Shown here: piece by piece, positions 47,728 to 62,700 of the stretch
Numbering within the stretch: position 1 is the first letter of the stretch
Layout of the letters: each line of letters begins with the position of its first letter
Assembly: GCF_041260155.1 (NCBI RefSeq)
Contig: NC_091931.1
Coordinates: 34,911,326-34,975,325 of the forward strand
Source: Ptychodera flava
Taxonomy: Eukaryota; Hemichordata; Enteropneusta; Ptychoderidae
Length of the DNA stretch: 64,000 nt
Direction: 5' to 3'
Program-made: the position numbers and the translations under genes
Notes under the pieces: model-generated
What the model was told of the DNA's origin: nothing
Seen by the model: the letters and a program-made list of their open reading frames with translations, nothing else
Database searches by the model: none

Positions 47728-50700
47728 ATGGACAAAGAAGCAAAATGCATCATCAAAATAGAAGGGATGACCTGCCAGTCATGTGTCAAGACAATACAAG
47801 AAAGTCTCAGCAACATGCCAGGTGTGGAAAAGATCCAGGTGAGAAGATACTGTTCTCTTCTACTTTTTACTTGCATATTCCAAACTTGGACAGACAGAAG
47901 ATCAGCTGAACCTTAACTTTTTTAATCCTCACCAAAATTTGGCCCAAAGCCCTTGTCCTCGATGGTAAAGCAGGCCTCTCCAAAGGGATAGAGGGGAGAG
48001 GGGAGAGATTATACAAAGTTATGAGTGCTGTATGTGTGAATTTCCCTGCAGAGGAAGAAATAGCCAGTTTTTTTCAAGGGGCTTTTTGTTCATTCACAAA
48101 GAGATTATATAACAAAGAATATAACAAAGTGATCACAGTGCAGTGCCAATCCATTGACTTGAGCCTTTGTTGCCATCTCTTCAACCTCTGGTACTCTTGG
48201 CAGATCTTCAGAGAGAAAAAAAATAAAAGGTTGATACGTCTTTCCCATACATTGCAATAACCATATTTGTTAAAAAAACATTTTTCCCATTGAAGCAAAA
48301 CACATATACAAAACTATTTATTATATTGTATTTTTTCACAATGCATGTAAAGGGTGTAATACATTTTGTTTGAAATTTTGAAATCAAGTCAATATTATTT
48401 TTTTAGCATTAAACAGTCACATGAATCGCTAAATTTATTTTTTATTTGACGACAGTGGGAGATTTATATAAATTTAAGGAAAAGTTTGGATAGATTATTT
48501 TGTTGTGTGAATGTTTTCTTCATTTCTTTTTTGAACAAGTGAAGCAGCAGAATACATCTAAAAATATACCGGTACTGCATTAAATTTGTTTGGGAAGTGT
48601 TGGGATTCTAATGTGTGCACATGCTTGCAGTCACGTACAATAAACTCATTTGTCCAGGCACATTAAAGTAAATGGCGACAAAGCCGCTAAATTATTTGCA
48701 TTCTTCATGCCTAGATGTTTCACATTAATATTCCGTACATCATTCATGAAAATGCTTAGCTGCGCTGGCTTTATAAAAGAATTGAAATTGCAGGGAAGTC
48801 TGTCTGTCAACAGTAAGTTGTTCAGATATTGTGGTGAACTAAAAGTGACCTTTTGGTGCTGATACAATACTGTTGTATTAATAGAACCCAGCAGTGCATA
48901 AATGAATCGGTGTTATGTGCAGTTACAGCAGTAGTAAATCATACAGACACACCCACAAAACCAAATTTTCCTGCAAATACGAAATTTTAGTTTTTCTGTA
49001 GTTTTGTTTTGACAGGTATGTTATGTATTGTTTTTTTTAGGGGAGAAGAGTGCATTGGTCTGCTACATGTGTTCAAAAACAATTACCAAAATCAATGGTA
49101 CACTCCCATCACTATTTTTTAAAATGAAAAATAAATTTCACAAAAAGGCTTTGGAAGTAGACCTACATGTATGGGTTGCCACTTATTCTAATTTTTTTAG
49201 ACGTAATGCAACATGGTTACCATAGTTGCATCCTCCAAGAACCACGGGGCTTCATAGGTTGATGAGTGGATTGGTTGAATGAAGAGGTAACAAGTTTGAT
49301 GGAACAGATATTGTTCAGCTTTACCACTGCAAAAAAAAATGCACTGATTTATAATGAACCAACTCATTGACATCCGTAGTTGCTGTTTTGATAAATGAGT
49401 CTTGGGAGGTCATGATGTGATGATTTGTATGAACAGCTAAATTACAGCCATTCTTTGTGGAGCCTTGGGAATCACACCGACATCACTCACTTGTTTTGAT
49501 ACACACATTTATGTTCAATCCTATATTGTGGACTGTCCCCATAACTATTATATCTCAAGGAGAATCCAGATCAAGTATTAACAGTGAAAATGTATAAATT
49601 TTCTTTTGCGTGTGAAAAATCACCCATGATTGTGTCTCAAGTTATTGTGGTGAAAATCTGGCTTCTTTCTGTTTCAACTAAATTGTAGCCAGGTCTACGG
49701 CTTTTGGTTGTAGAAAATAAAGTGAAAAATGGAGGTTCTTAAAAAAGAAGAAAAAATAAAAATTGCCAGATTTTGAAAATGTAAGAAGTTTAGTGTACAC
49801 GTACATATTTCTATTATGAAAATAGACCAACTCATCCGAGTGTTTGTGCCATACATTTCAATAAATTATGTTTCTTTGTACATACAATTCTGAAATTGCC
49901 ACACTATTTCATTGTGTGTTTCCAATTTGTAATAAGAGCATGGAGGCTTTATTGTGGCTGTTAGGCCTATGCAGTTTCTCAATGAGATGTCTTAATGAAC
50001 CTTAGCTTTGAAGTTTAAGAGATAAACTGAAAAATTGTTGATCTTTACTCAAATGCTGATAAAAGAGCTCTGGGCTAAATGTGGTTTGACTTGATAAGAA
50101 GCTTGAAATGTGCTGCATACAAAGGTCAGTTTTCGGACATTCTGACCTTTCTCTGGTACCACAATGTACGTTTTCAATAAACCGCAATACGGAGTCTAGC
50201 ATGACTTCATTCAGACCCTATGCTACAGGGAATAATTTTACAATCTACAGAGTGGTGCCAGATCTCGGACAAAAATTGGGCTTAATCCAATTCTGCAATA
50301 CTGTCAGCATGTGTGGACCCTTTTTAGTTCATGAAATCTGGATAATGGTCAAATATTTTCTCAAATACCATCATGGTACCACCTTGTGCAGAATCACTAG
50401 ATTGTTTAAGAAGGTCTGAGTAATTGTTTTGCTGGATTACCAAGTGACTAGGCGTTCACCAACGCTCCACGATAAGGAAGTCGTATATTGTGTAGTTACA
50501 TATTAAATTGCCTACGTGCAGATGACAGGGAAGGCATTTGTATATTTAGATTCAATGTTTACATTGTACCTGGTGTCTGTATGAATGGGTTAATAGAGAT
50601 ACCATCGTTTGTGACCCTAACATGCTACAAAGCACCACAGCTCGCGTGTGTGTACTGTCTATGACAAGGTATGTACACTGCCATTCATGAATGATTCCAT

Positions 50701-53700
50701 TGTATTTAAGTCTTTTGTGGCTCAAGATTACAAGATTTTGTATTGTATATTATTTATTTCATGTTTGATGCATTTATGAAACCGTTGATGTATGTTTTTT
50801 CAAAATGCTTGAAAACAAGACTAAAGGGCTTTGGTTTTATTCATTTCAATCTTTGCAGTGAATTTTTTTCATTTCAAGATTTTGTTGATTACTTTTCATT
50901 CCCAATTTTGAATACCATGAAATGTTTAGTCAGTTTTCTTGTTTTTTTTTTAACCGTTTAACATGTATCATACAAACTGATAAAAACGGGTGCTAGTGGA
51001 CAGCAGATATGACCTTATGGATTTATTCTGAAAAACCCAACCCAGCTATAATTGTAAAAAAAGAAATACCAGTTTTGAAAATTGCATGCCTTCAACAGGA
51101 AAATATTATATTGAAAGATTCTGCGTCCAATTGTAGATTTTAACAAGGTGATCAAAATAAGCAGATTTAGGAGGCCACTTGTACAACAGGGATTGTAAAA
51201 ATCACAAATATTGTTACTGTGATTTCAGTCATGAATTGTGATTGAAAAGAAGGCAATTTCTGGTGAAGAAGTAGAAAATATATCGCCAGGTATGCATATG
51301 GTGCCAAGTTTTGTTATTTTTCATTACGTCTAATACAATTGTGATGATGTGTTTTATGTCTTTGAATGAAAACCTCTCAGTATGGTAATTCAAATGACAG
51401 TGAACAACTGAAGCAGACTACATGCACAGCTATGCGTACTACCCAGTGTGGATTCTATACAATTCTGAATATCTGACAGAAAATATGCTGGTGATGTCAA
51501 CAAGCTTAAATGCTTTCAGTCAGAAACACACTTGAAGTACACTTGAAGCACACTTTATTTTTGCTGCAAAAGTATCCCTTAGCTCTTTGCATGTTTGATT
51601 TGTAGCACTTTTTCTCCAATATCATTTCATTTTTGAAAATACTAGAATTGACTAGTTTTACTATTCAAAATTTGAATTACTTGTGCTGAAAATGAGCATT
51701 TGGAGAAAATCCGTTCCCATATCAAGAATCAGATATCAGATATTAATCAGATATGAATATTAAATAGTATGCTAGGAATTACACATTGCATTCAAGAGTC
51801 ACTTTCAGAGTAAATTAAAATTGTGTAGTCCATGGAAAGTTTGTTGTAGTTTGTAACATTAAAGGATCTAATCTTTGTAAAATTAAAGATCGTAACACGT
51901 ACACTCTTTCTATCATGGTGTCACTCAAAAGACCTCTCCTTAGTTTCAGTATGATGCCTCAACTACACAGAGATTCTAGTCTAGCCTGGCATGTTTTCAA
52001 CCAATGATTATTGTTCAGCACTTGTCAAAACATGCATAGCATTATTTTGGATCCGTATAAAAAGATTAGAACAAGATGTCAGACAAGTTTTATTATACAA
52101 CATTGGTAGTTTTGGGAACAAATACTTGCATAAAATGCCAAATGTACCTCATTACCACCGTACTTGGCCCAGGATTCATAAATGATTTTTTTATTATATG
52201 TTCCTGTAATCCTATAACAACATTATGCATATAAGCCCTGATGCAATCTGGATTTGCAATGCACCCTGGTACGTCAGCATCCTTTGCAGTGTAACCATGC
52301 ACACTATAGCTATTGCAAAACAAAATGTGAAGATTTAGAAAATGCCATGTGTCACTGAGCTGGATGTACTTTTGATACCACTGTAGACAGTCACTCTTTT
52401 GTGAAGTGACCATATACTGTAGAATGCTGTGTAAACTCAGAGTGAGTGTGGCAACGTTAAGGAGCTGGTGCCTTATGACGTTATGTACATAAAGGAAGAA
52501 AATATGCAGGTCTTACCAAATTCAAAGACATTAGCACTTCCAGGATAAACTTTTTGTCAAAAGATACCAAATATTCAAGTTTTAGTTTGTTGATTTCATG
52601 GACAGATACTTTGAAAACAACTAAACCTCATTGTTCAGTTATGATATTCGTGCTTTTTAGAACATTAAACTTTTGAACAGCACAAAACTTGGGTTTCTCC
52701 ACAACTGTCGAAGGGGTGGGTGGTTTTCGGAGGATTCTATTCATAACTTATTCACTATATTAAAGTATATGCAAATTATGCATTGTTATGTAAATGGAAG
52801 CTGATTTTCCAAGCTGTGGACAACATTAACACAACAGAATGTGTTATTTCTTTCATAACTTTTCAAGTGTCTCCTCTTGTCCAGGTCTCTCTGGAGAACA
52901 AGGAAGCCTCAATTGAATACTCTGAAGAAGTGACATCACCACAGCAACTAAGGGACAAGATAGATGATATAGGCTTTGAGGCAACCATTCCTGAAGTTGA
53001 TACGGCAACAGAGGAAGTTGTCATAGAGATTGAAGGCATGACTTGTAATTCATGTGTGAACACGATTGAAAGTAACATTGCCAAGATGGACGGTATTGAT
53101 GAGGTCAAAGTTTCTCTGGACAATAAGACCGGCCATGTCAAATTTCGGCCAGCGGTGGTTTTGGCCACTGCCATCAGAGATGCTGTTGATGATATGGGTT
53201 TTGAATCCAGGATCAGGGGAAACAATGTAGAAACTGTTACAATTAACGTTGAAGGTATGACGTGCAACTCGTGTGTCCAGAGTATTGAGGGAAAGATTGG
53301 TGGCAACGACGGAATCCAGAGTATTAAGGTATCACTGGAGAGAAAGGAAGCCGTGGTGAGGTATGCGCCGTCAATCACCAGCCCACCTACAATAAGGGAA
53401 GCCATTGATGACATGGGTTTTGATGCCACTTTACAGAATGGTGCTGATTTGGCAGAATTTGACCCTCTGTTACAAAAACCTGACAATAGTGCAATGAGTC
53501 AGACAGTCATCATTGACATCGAGGGAATGACTTGCAACTCGTGCGTGAAAACAATCGATGGGACAATCTCTGCTCGCAGCGACGTTGAAAAAATCAATGT
53601 TTCCCTGAAGGATAAGAACGCTGAAATCATTTACAAGTCAAATATGACAACTCCAGAGGAACTGAGAACTGCTATAGAGGACATGGGTTTTGATGCAACT

Positions 53701-56700
53701 CTTGGTGGGGAACAAAACGCAAAGGTTACCGAGACTGTTGTGCTTGGAGTTGAAGGAATGACGTGCAATTCCTGCGTGAAATCCATCGAAGGGAAAATAT
53801 CTGAACATCCTGGCGTAGAAAGTATCAGTGTTTCTTTACAGGAGAAGAAAGCTACCATCGTGTATGACCCCAAAAACACCAAACCGGAAGACTTACGGGA
53901 CGTAATCGATGACATGGGTTTTGAAGCAAGCCTACCTGGAGGCTGCACCACAAACACTGAAATACCACCAAAGCAACTGCTCTCCACAGTTGTGCTATCT
54001 GTGGAAGGGATGACATGCAATTCATGCGTTAGAAGTATTGAAGGTAAACTTTCAGAACATCCTGGTGTCAAGAAAATAAAAGTGTCGCTTGAAGACAAAT
54101 CTGCGACTATTGAGTACGATTCTAACGTCGTCAATGTCAGTGCGCTGAGAAACGCCATCGACGACATGGGATTCGAATGCACCATTCCAAATGCCGGAAC
54201 AACGCAGACGACAGTCATTGACATTCAAGGAATGACCTGCAACTCCTGCGTCAAGACGATTGAGAACAAACTTTCCGAAACTCCAGGGGTGATTTCTGTG
54301 AAGGTTTTGCTAGAGGAAAATAACGGTACAGTGAGACATGATGCGGAAATAATCAAGACAGATCAGATAGTGGAAGCAATCGATGACATGGGATTTGTAG
54401 CATCTGTACCAGGTGAGTGTAGATAGTAGTGTTTAATGCGATTATGTTGAGTTGAAGAGATAATGAGGTAGTTGTTATAGAATGGCTTCGAATGACAGAC
54501 TTGAACCTGTTCACACCCAATTGGCTGTAAACAGGCCTACACTCTCACCATTGGCGTCAATTGGTTTGGGCCAAACCCTGGGAGTGAAAGTGTTAATTAC
54601 CATCCCCAGGGGTTAAGCATGTGCTTGACCCCCATCACTGGCAAACTGTGGTATGTTTCCACTATCTCAATAAGGTAGGTTGACCCATTGACAGGTACAT
54701 GTAAATGGCGGTGAAAGCATTAAAAGAAATCATTGAAAAAACAAAAGGTAACCAGCTTGAACATCTTGGCTCAAATTGAACTGGTTGAGGTACATCTATG
54801 AATTATCAAATGAATTGTAGTTGATTTCCAGTCACTCGGTTGTGTTGTTCAACTTGAAAGATTTTTGCAACCACGGTAACTTCCTATAATTTACATGCAC
54901 ATCAGGTGTATCATAATTATTTCAACAGTTGTGATTGTGCAGTGAATAGCTAGACTGGTTGCCAGCAGATGTGTTTTCAGTTTCACCCAGGGGTTGCTTG
55001 GTGGCAGACATGTTTTCCGATGTCTCTCATTATGTGTATGGGTTATTGGTAGTTCCAAGTTTGATTCAGAGTGATTACACCAGAGCACGGTCCCTCCATA
55101 AAAGGGACCATGACCATTATCATGAAAAGCTGTAGCCTTCTTTGGGAATTTTTTGAATTACCAAAAACTGCATAATCAATTAAAAATAGAAGATATATAG
55201 TATTAATGCTCTATACTAGTAATCTTGTTACAGTTTCTCAAAAAGGCTTGCTCAGCTGCATGTATATGGTTTTCAAAGTGTGACAGCTATTAATACCAGG
55301 TTATCACATAAAAAATGTAAAATTCCAAGCATTGTGTATGTTTTGGTATAGAATAACAATCGGTCACATTCTTATGTGTGCATGCTTTGTAGTGTGTGTG
55401 TGTGTGTGCACGCGCATAAGTTTATAGGTGCGTTTTTGTATTTGGACATATGGCAAGTCAGTTGGTGGTGCAATAAGATAGTCCTATGAGCATAAAGTCA
55501 AATCATTCTCCCCTAGGTTTTGTACAGGTATTCAGGAGAATTCCCGGGAGAATCTCACCATTAAGAGTCTTTCAACAAAGAAAGTGAGACATGAGTGTAG
55601 GGGTGATAAGTACACTCCATCCATTTGTACATTAAATACCTTGAGCTGTCATTCAGTTGGCCAGTGTAACTATAAAATGAATTACATATACATGTATCCA
55701 AGGGAGCTCAGATGATCAAGTATTCACACAGCAGTGTCATCGTTGATGAGTGCAGATTTTAACTTTACAAATTACATGTTTGTATGTGCCAGACTTTTGT
55801 ATGGACTGCTCTTTTGTTGGGATTGGCTACTGGGGAAGGGAGTTTTGATGGTCTTAGCTCCGTGGGTGGCAATGAGGAGAAATTGGTAAGAAAAGGTGTC
55901 AAGCAGTTGTGAATGAATTTCTCTTAAATTTGTATCTGAGAAGAACAAAATTTTATGTACACACAGTGCTAGTTTCGATATTAGGGTTAGAAGTGAGACG
56001 GTTCTTGAGACTAAAGAGAAAGAGGTGATTCTGCCATCCATGAGCTACATATTGCAAATCTACATATGCAAATAGATTTTTGTTTCAATTGAAAATGAAT
56101 CACCAGGACATCACTATCAATTTTTGTGTAAACAGTGGCGATGCTCTACCAGATCAAAATACTGAAAGAGAATGTATTTTTTATTGTTCATTGCAATTGA
56201 AATTTATGTTAAAAAAGATGATTCACTCATTAGCAAGATAGCGTACTGTATTTGTTAGTGTGAATGTCACTGTAATAGCCTCCATGAATTCTGATGAATC
56301 AGCATTTCTTTCCCTCAGTGTGCAAATACCTCCAACACTCTCTGCTGGTTCAGAAAACGGCCATATGGTTTACTTCAGATGGACTGTTTTATGATAATGT
56401 GGTTCTACATATAGTAACTCATTTTCAATAATCTCTTCATTTTCAGTCTGTCAAAAACCTACAAAGGCTATTTGGAATGTTAGTTTTTAGCTCATATTTT
56501 TCATGATGGCAGCTGCAGCTGTTATGTGCCTGATCAGTCTTCAAGACAATTTTTATTCTTTTTTGTCTTTCTTTGGAGGAATAGTACTGCACTCTTTTCA
56601 TCGTCATTTTATGAGTATTATGACTCAAAGTTGTCCTTGTGCAGAGAGGTAAAAATATCTTGAAATCATGTCGAATACACTATGTGGAAAAAATCACGAC

Positions 56701-59700
56701 AGAGGGCTTGCTTCAGTTTTTCAGAACAGCAGTGCGTTGATATACGTATCTTATTCATGTAAGCTAATTTGAATAAACAGGTTGGCATGAATATGAAGTG
56801 TGGGAATGGCAAAATGTACGACCAAATGACTAGCGTGATGTACATGTACTGGTAGGTGAAAAAAAAATGAAAACAGGAAAATTTATGTAAAACAGAAGGA
56901 AATGAGAGCTAGTAATTTTAAACAAATTTTTGTTGAGTTTTTTTCGTGGGACTTCCTGTATATATGCATAAGGTCAGTGATTATATTTTTGGATACTTTA
57001 CCAAAAATGGCTGATGTAGTTTACATATGGCAACTTTGCATGGCTACATGTAGTTCACTTGTACTAGCAGTCGGCCATAATTCTTTGTCAACATGATATG
57101 ATGAAATCAATTATGTTGCTATGTGGGATAAAATATAATTGATTAAACGATTAAACAGATACATATCATGTTAAATTGACTGAAATTTTTTCCCCATTGC
57201 AAAGCTTCTTTGTAATTGATTCAGAATTGGAAAATGAAGTGTAAATTTGGTCAATTACAGAAAAACTTTTACATGCACAATGTTAAAAAAAAATTTTTAC
57301 ATAAATTTTTATGTAAGTCTACGTGTTCCACTGATACTAACTGACATTCAGTCTTGAAATAATACAAAGTGTTAACAAATGGATGTGCGCTCCAATGAAT
57401 GGTCGATGGCAGGAAAACCAATAAAAAAAATTTGAAAACTGGACAATATTGAGTGTACCATCAGAATGTTAAATCGCACTGTGAGAGATGATAATTTACA
57501 TGCGTGAATGACGAAGGAAGGGTGATTATACAATAGTGTCCATTTTAGGAGACAGTCTTTCTGAATTATGAGGGTACAACGCTTAGAAAGTAGAGTTTTC
57601 AAACATCCAGATTAAATTTGCAACCCACCCTGATGACGCATGCATGCTCCCAGTGAGGCTTTCCAAAGCAAAGTACTGGTATATGCCAATGAAAGACAGG
57701 GTATCTGAACCTACACTGGCTGAAATACTGGACTGTGGACGATTTGAGTTGCTCAGTACCGCTGTATGCCTGATTGTCATCGTAGCACGGATTTGAATTT
57801 CTTGGTTAACAGTGAACCTCTGCAGTTTCTAACTTTACAGGTATAAGTTTTTGATCTGCAGTATCTTTGCTCTGTAACCATGACCACCTGTTGATGTTGG
57901 TATCATGTGTGATATACCAGAATCGACCAATCTTTTCCATATGGAACTAAATACTGACCATCTTGTCTATGTGTCTTAGCACCTTTGACTGATGATGGAA
58001 AAAAATGATATTGACACAGTTTGACAGGATTGTTGACATAGCAACTCAGGAGAATGTTGGCTATATTGTGTTTTTAATTAAAAAAACTTTATTATTATTT
58101 GCTCAGTCAAACAGATTCCGTGCGTGTCATGGATCATTTGTCATTAAGAATAAGTACCTTAAATCGCTTTATAATTTTCCAGGATTTTTTCACGAAAATA
58201 CAACAATTTTATCCAACTGATGTCTTTTCACTCAAGTTTTATTGACATGTCTGTCCTTTCCGCTAGACGTGATCGAGGCGGTCCCGAAGCCACGACAGCA
58301 ACAGCGTGCCTCCAGAGAGCTTCCACAGGGAAAGATAGGAGAGGCTGATAAATGGGACATCAGATTCAGCCATACTAAAGGCAAGATGATGTCGGAGGAT
58401 CTGGAGAAAGGTGCTGGGGCCGTACTCACCTGTCACCTGCACGTGACGGGAATGACCTGTGCTTCATGCGTGGCCACCATTGAGAGAACACTGTCCAAGC
58501 AAGATGGTAGGTTACCTTTTCAGGTTTGCTTGTTGTCGCTCCTTTATAAACGTGAAAAATATCAAGTGACAGGACTCTGAGGAGGTAAAAATTGTTCATT
58601 TTGTAGTCTTTAATAATGGTGACTGAGCACTAGTAAAATCTCCTTGGATGGGAAAATACGCCTAAAGTCATAATCAATTACTCAAGGACTACTGATACAA
58701 TTCAATTGTGTACCCTCAGTAAGACAAGTTAATGTTGCAGTGCGCTGTGTGATGTTTTTGAACACAATGATTTTCTGAAAAAAGGATCTGCTAAATTGAA
58801 GCTCTTTAATTCCCCATTTTTGCAATCAAGAAGTCCCAGTTTGCAATAGGAAACATCACTGTGGAACCAAAATTATGAGTAGTGGCTGTTTCATCTCGGT
58901 GCTGCTGCCTGAAATTTTATTAAATTTTCATGTCAGTATTTTCACAGCAATACTCACCCTTCATTGTGAAATTCTGAAACTCAACACTGACCAGAATCAC
59001 GTTTAGGAGTTGCTGTGTTTTACTTGAAATGTTGAAAATCCATTGTTTAGTCGGTGACGTGATATTGGATTATGGTAATTACGCAATTATCCATCTCATT
59101 GTGTTAATTTTTGAGAGGGATCTGTTCCTGCTGTGTTTTTGACGTTGTGTGTGTGGGTTTGATGAATGAAAATGTCGATAATCATCTTTGGCAATCATGT
59201 TGTTTTAGTATGTGGGTGTACGGTTTTTGCGTCAATGATGTAGCAAAGTGAGTGAGAGTGTGGGTAGGACAGGAATTTATCCAACTTGAGCATCGTTTTC
59301 ATTCCTTGTAAGATTTCATCAAGAATATTTATACTGAAAAACAAAACATTTGTGTTTTGATTTTTGAATTCAGAAATGGCTCCATCTTTACCCATTTTTG
59401 TCGTCTGCTGGTGTTGCCGCCTGAGAGTATGCAACCACTGTAAAGGCAGTGCCATCTCTACGTCTTATTCTGAACAGATTGTTCTATCAGATGCTCATGT
59501 TTGTTTCTGCGAGACTTAAAGACTTTCTACTGCACGTGTACTCTCTGGTGTGGACAAACCCCTCTATCATTTTCCAATGCAATATTTTAGTGGATAAGGA
59601 TAGAGGATTTCATGCAGTTCATTTCATTTGATGGGTGTTCTTGTACAACTAAACATATGTCAACCATGATTTACAATTCATTCAGTGTAGTGGGAATTGG

Positions 59701-62700
59701 ACTCTAGATCCTGAGGCAACGCCACTGCAAAATGTATCGCTTGACATTTGCCATCAGTGTCATTTTATTGCTGTGAGCAGTCACGTCTCTGGGTGCTTGC
59801 TCAGTCTGTCACTTTGAGGGAGATTGAAATTTAACCTGTTCACCCCCAATTCCCTGTAAACAGGTCCACTACCACCATTGATAACAATGGGATCAGGCCA
59901 AACCATGGTGGTGAAAGGGTTAAGCTGCCCTTTCAAAATTGACAGTATACAGGTCTATTAAACTCAACCATAAAAACTTTGGTTGATAACTTACAAGAGT
60001 GAAAGGGGCTGGTTTGTCACATGGAACGTCAGGTCAAAGGTGAAGTGGCAGAAGGGCTGAAAATCATGTCAGTAAATCTATGAACAGATATCTGCCCTTG
60101 AATTATATAGGTAGAACTATCTAGTAATCACATTTTAAAGATAGTACATTCAGAAATTAACTTTTTTATCATAACTTTATTATAAAAACTTTGATTGCCA
60201 GAGAATTCAACATTTTCCCAAGCATGTCATCTACATAGCTTTGCCATTTCTGTTTTCTAGTTTACATATAAACAGTTCTATCAAACGAAACAGTGGGTGT
60301 TGGCCATAGTATAGCCCATTCAGAAGGTGATATTGTTTTTGACGCGTTCTGTCCAACTTATACTGAGATTCTACCTTCTGATTTTTACCAGGCATTAAAA
60401 ACGTACTGGTGGCCCTCATGGCCCAGAAGGCAGAGGTCAAATATGACAGTAGTTACTTGACCCCTGCTGAGATCGCCAATAAGATTGAAGACATGGGGTT
60501 TGGGGCCAGTGTCATCGAAGATGAAACTGTTTCTGATGGCGTTGTGGAACTTTCGGTAAGTGGAAAGTTTTTTTTGCCAGTGGATCTGGTATTATTCAAA
60601 GCTGTAGCAACAGTACTGTTACATGTAGTGATATAAACATGTAGGAAACGTAGTTCTGAAACAACGCGGCAGACCACAACAAGTATATGACATGTCTTAA
60701 ACAGGCAAAATAGCAGCATGATGGTTAAAAGTTCTAAAAATAGTGACATTGTGAAATTTTATTTGAACATGTTTCTTGGAAAATGATTATTTTGTGTATT
60801 GCATGACACGATGAACAGTATTATGTGTGATTTTGAATGAAAGAAGTCACTTTCTTTGAGTGAACTGTGGTTCTGTTTGTAAAACATCTTACATTGTTGA
60901 GATTTCTGTTTATTTTTGTCAGTTTGACGTGATAGTGTATTTTTTTCTTTCTGTTTATCTAAATTCATGTGAGAAATGCCAACTCACTGCAAATTTGCTG
61001 TAATTCAATTGCATACAATATTTCATGCACAATTTCATAGATGACGCATTGACAAAAACTATAATAAAAATAATGTGGTATATCCCCTGAAAATAAAATT
61101 GGATATTAAACCATAGATGTTAGAGATAGGTGTGCAGATTGTTTGACGTTCAGAAATGAGTGATGCAATAAATCTCATAAAAGATATAACCACTGAATTG
61201 TAAAAGAAATTGCATGATATGTCAAAGTACCAAGCAATCCCAACAGCGATTGCCTGTAATTTGCTAAGAAACAAATCTTGAAAGTGACTTTGTCTTTTGT
61301 GTAAAAATTCAAGTCATATACCACACACTCATAGCTGTAGGAACCTTGTAAGAAATCACGGCAACTAGATTTTCATTCTCAGCGAAATGGTTGAATTATT
61401 TTTCCATAAGATCTGATACACTGTATAGATATAGTATGTATTGAATCAGGCCGGACATCATTGCATTTCAAAAGTTCTATTTCAACTTGATATGCAAATA
61501 CAGATTTGAATGAGACAGGCCATAATGTCATCAGTCAGACACTCTCAAGAAAGAAACATCAAAATTACATTGCACATATACTATATACATTACACGTAAG
61601 TAAAAGAAATATCACATTACAGCTTTTGATTTTCCTTTCCTGTATTGCATCAGATTACGGGTATGACATGTTCATCTTGTGTTCATCTCATTGAGTCAAC
61701 GTTGGCCAAGAAACCGGGAGTGAAGTATGCCTCTGTTGCCCTGGCAACTGGAAGAGGAAAGTTTAAATACGATCCATCAAGGACAGGTCCCAGAGATATC
61801 ATCGAATATGTGCAGGTAAATTTGAACTAGTTGGTATTTTCTGCAAATCTTTGATTTGTTTTGTTCACATTGTGTTTTGAACAAATCAAAAGTTCATCTT
61901 TCTGTTGTTTGTGTTTCCATACGTGAGGAGAGATTAGATGATCTCATATAGTTTTATGAGATCAGCTTTCTTGTATTTGTATGTCATGCACAGCTTCATC
62001 ATGTTCTGGTAACAACAGGGAGATGACTAAAGTTCACCACTGACTCATTTTTTTTTTCTCTTCCTGTCACAGGATGCAGGATTCGGGGCTGAGCTGGCAG
62101 CCAGTGATGCAAAGTCCAAAACGGATGGGTTGGATCACAAAGCAGAGATCAAAAAGTAAGATAGCAAAATGCAAAACATTCCAAATGCTGATTATGTGAT
62201 GATTTCCTTATGGAATGACCATTTGATTTCAACTTTGAATTGAGAGGCTATGATTTAGTGGTTTAAATCTTCAATGAACTAATAATGTAACATATTAAAA
62301 TTTTCTGCAACAACCTTACTAAAAATTCCTTTTCTTAATCGTTGTTTTATTTCTTGTTGCTCTGTCCTTGACCATGATAGATGGCGCCGATCATTCCTCT
62401 TTTCACTCATCTTTGGAATTCCGGTCGTTGCTATTGTAATTTATTTCCGTGTGATCGGTGCTGGAAAGGGTGCGGAGTGTATCTTTCCTGGAGTATCCCT
62501 GGAAAACCTTCTTCTCTTTTTCCTTTGCACTCCATGTCAGGTGAGTCAAGCCAGGTAACAGACGATGAGACGTTGAGAGGATTTTTATCGATGACAAATC
62601 TGACATTATCTCTTCAAATCTGTATCCATAAAGTTGAAAAGTAATTGTAATGTTAGATGCTATATTTGAAAATTGGCACAAAAAGGACTTCGTTGCCAAT

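Noticed and set aside
52863-54224. Minus-strand open frames of 207 and 197 codons across the six-HMA exon
   Set aside because: Shadows of the plus-strand coding repeats; their Ser- and Ile-rich translation is the reverse of the conserved HMA codons.
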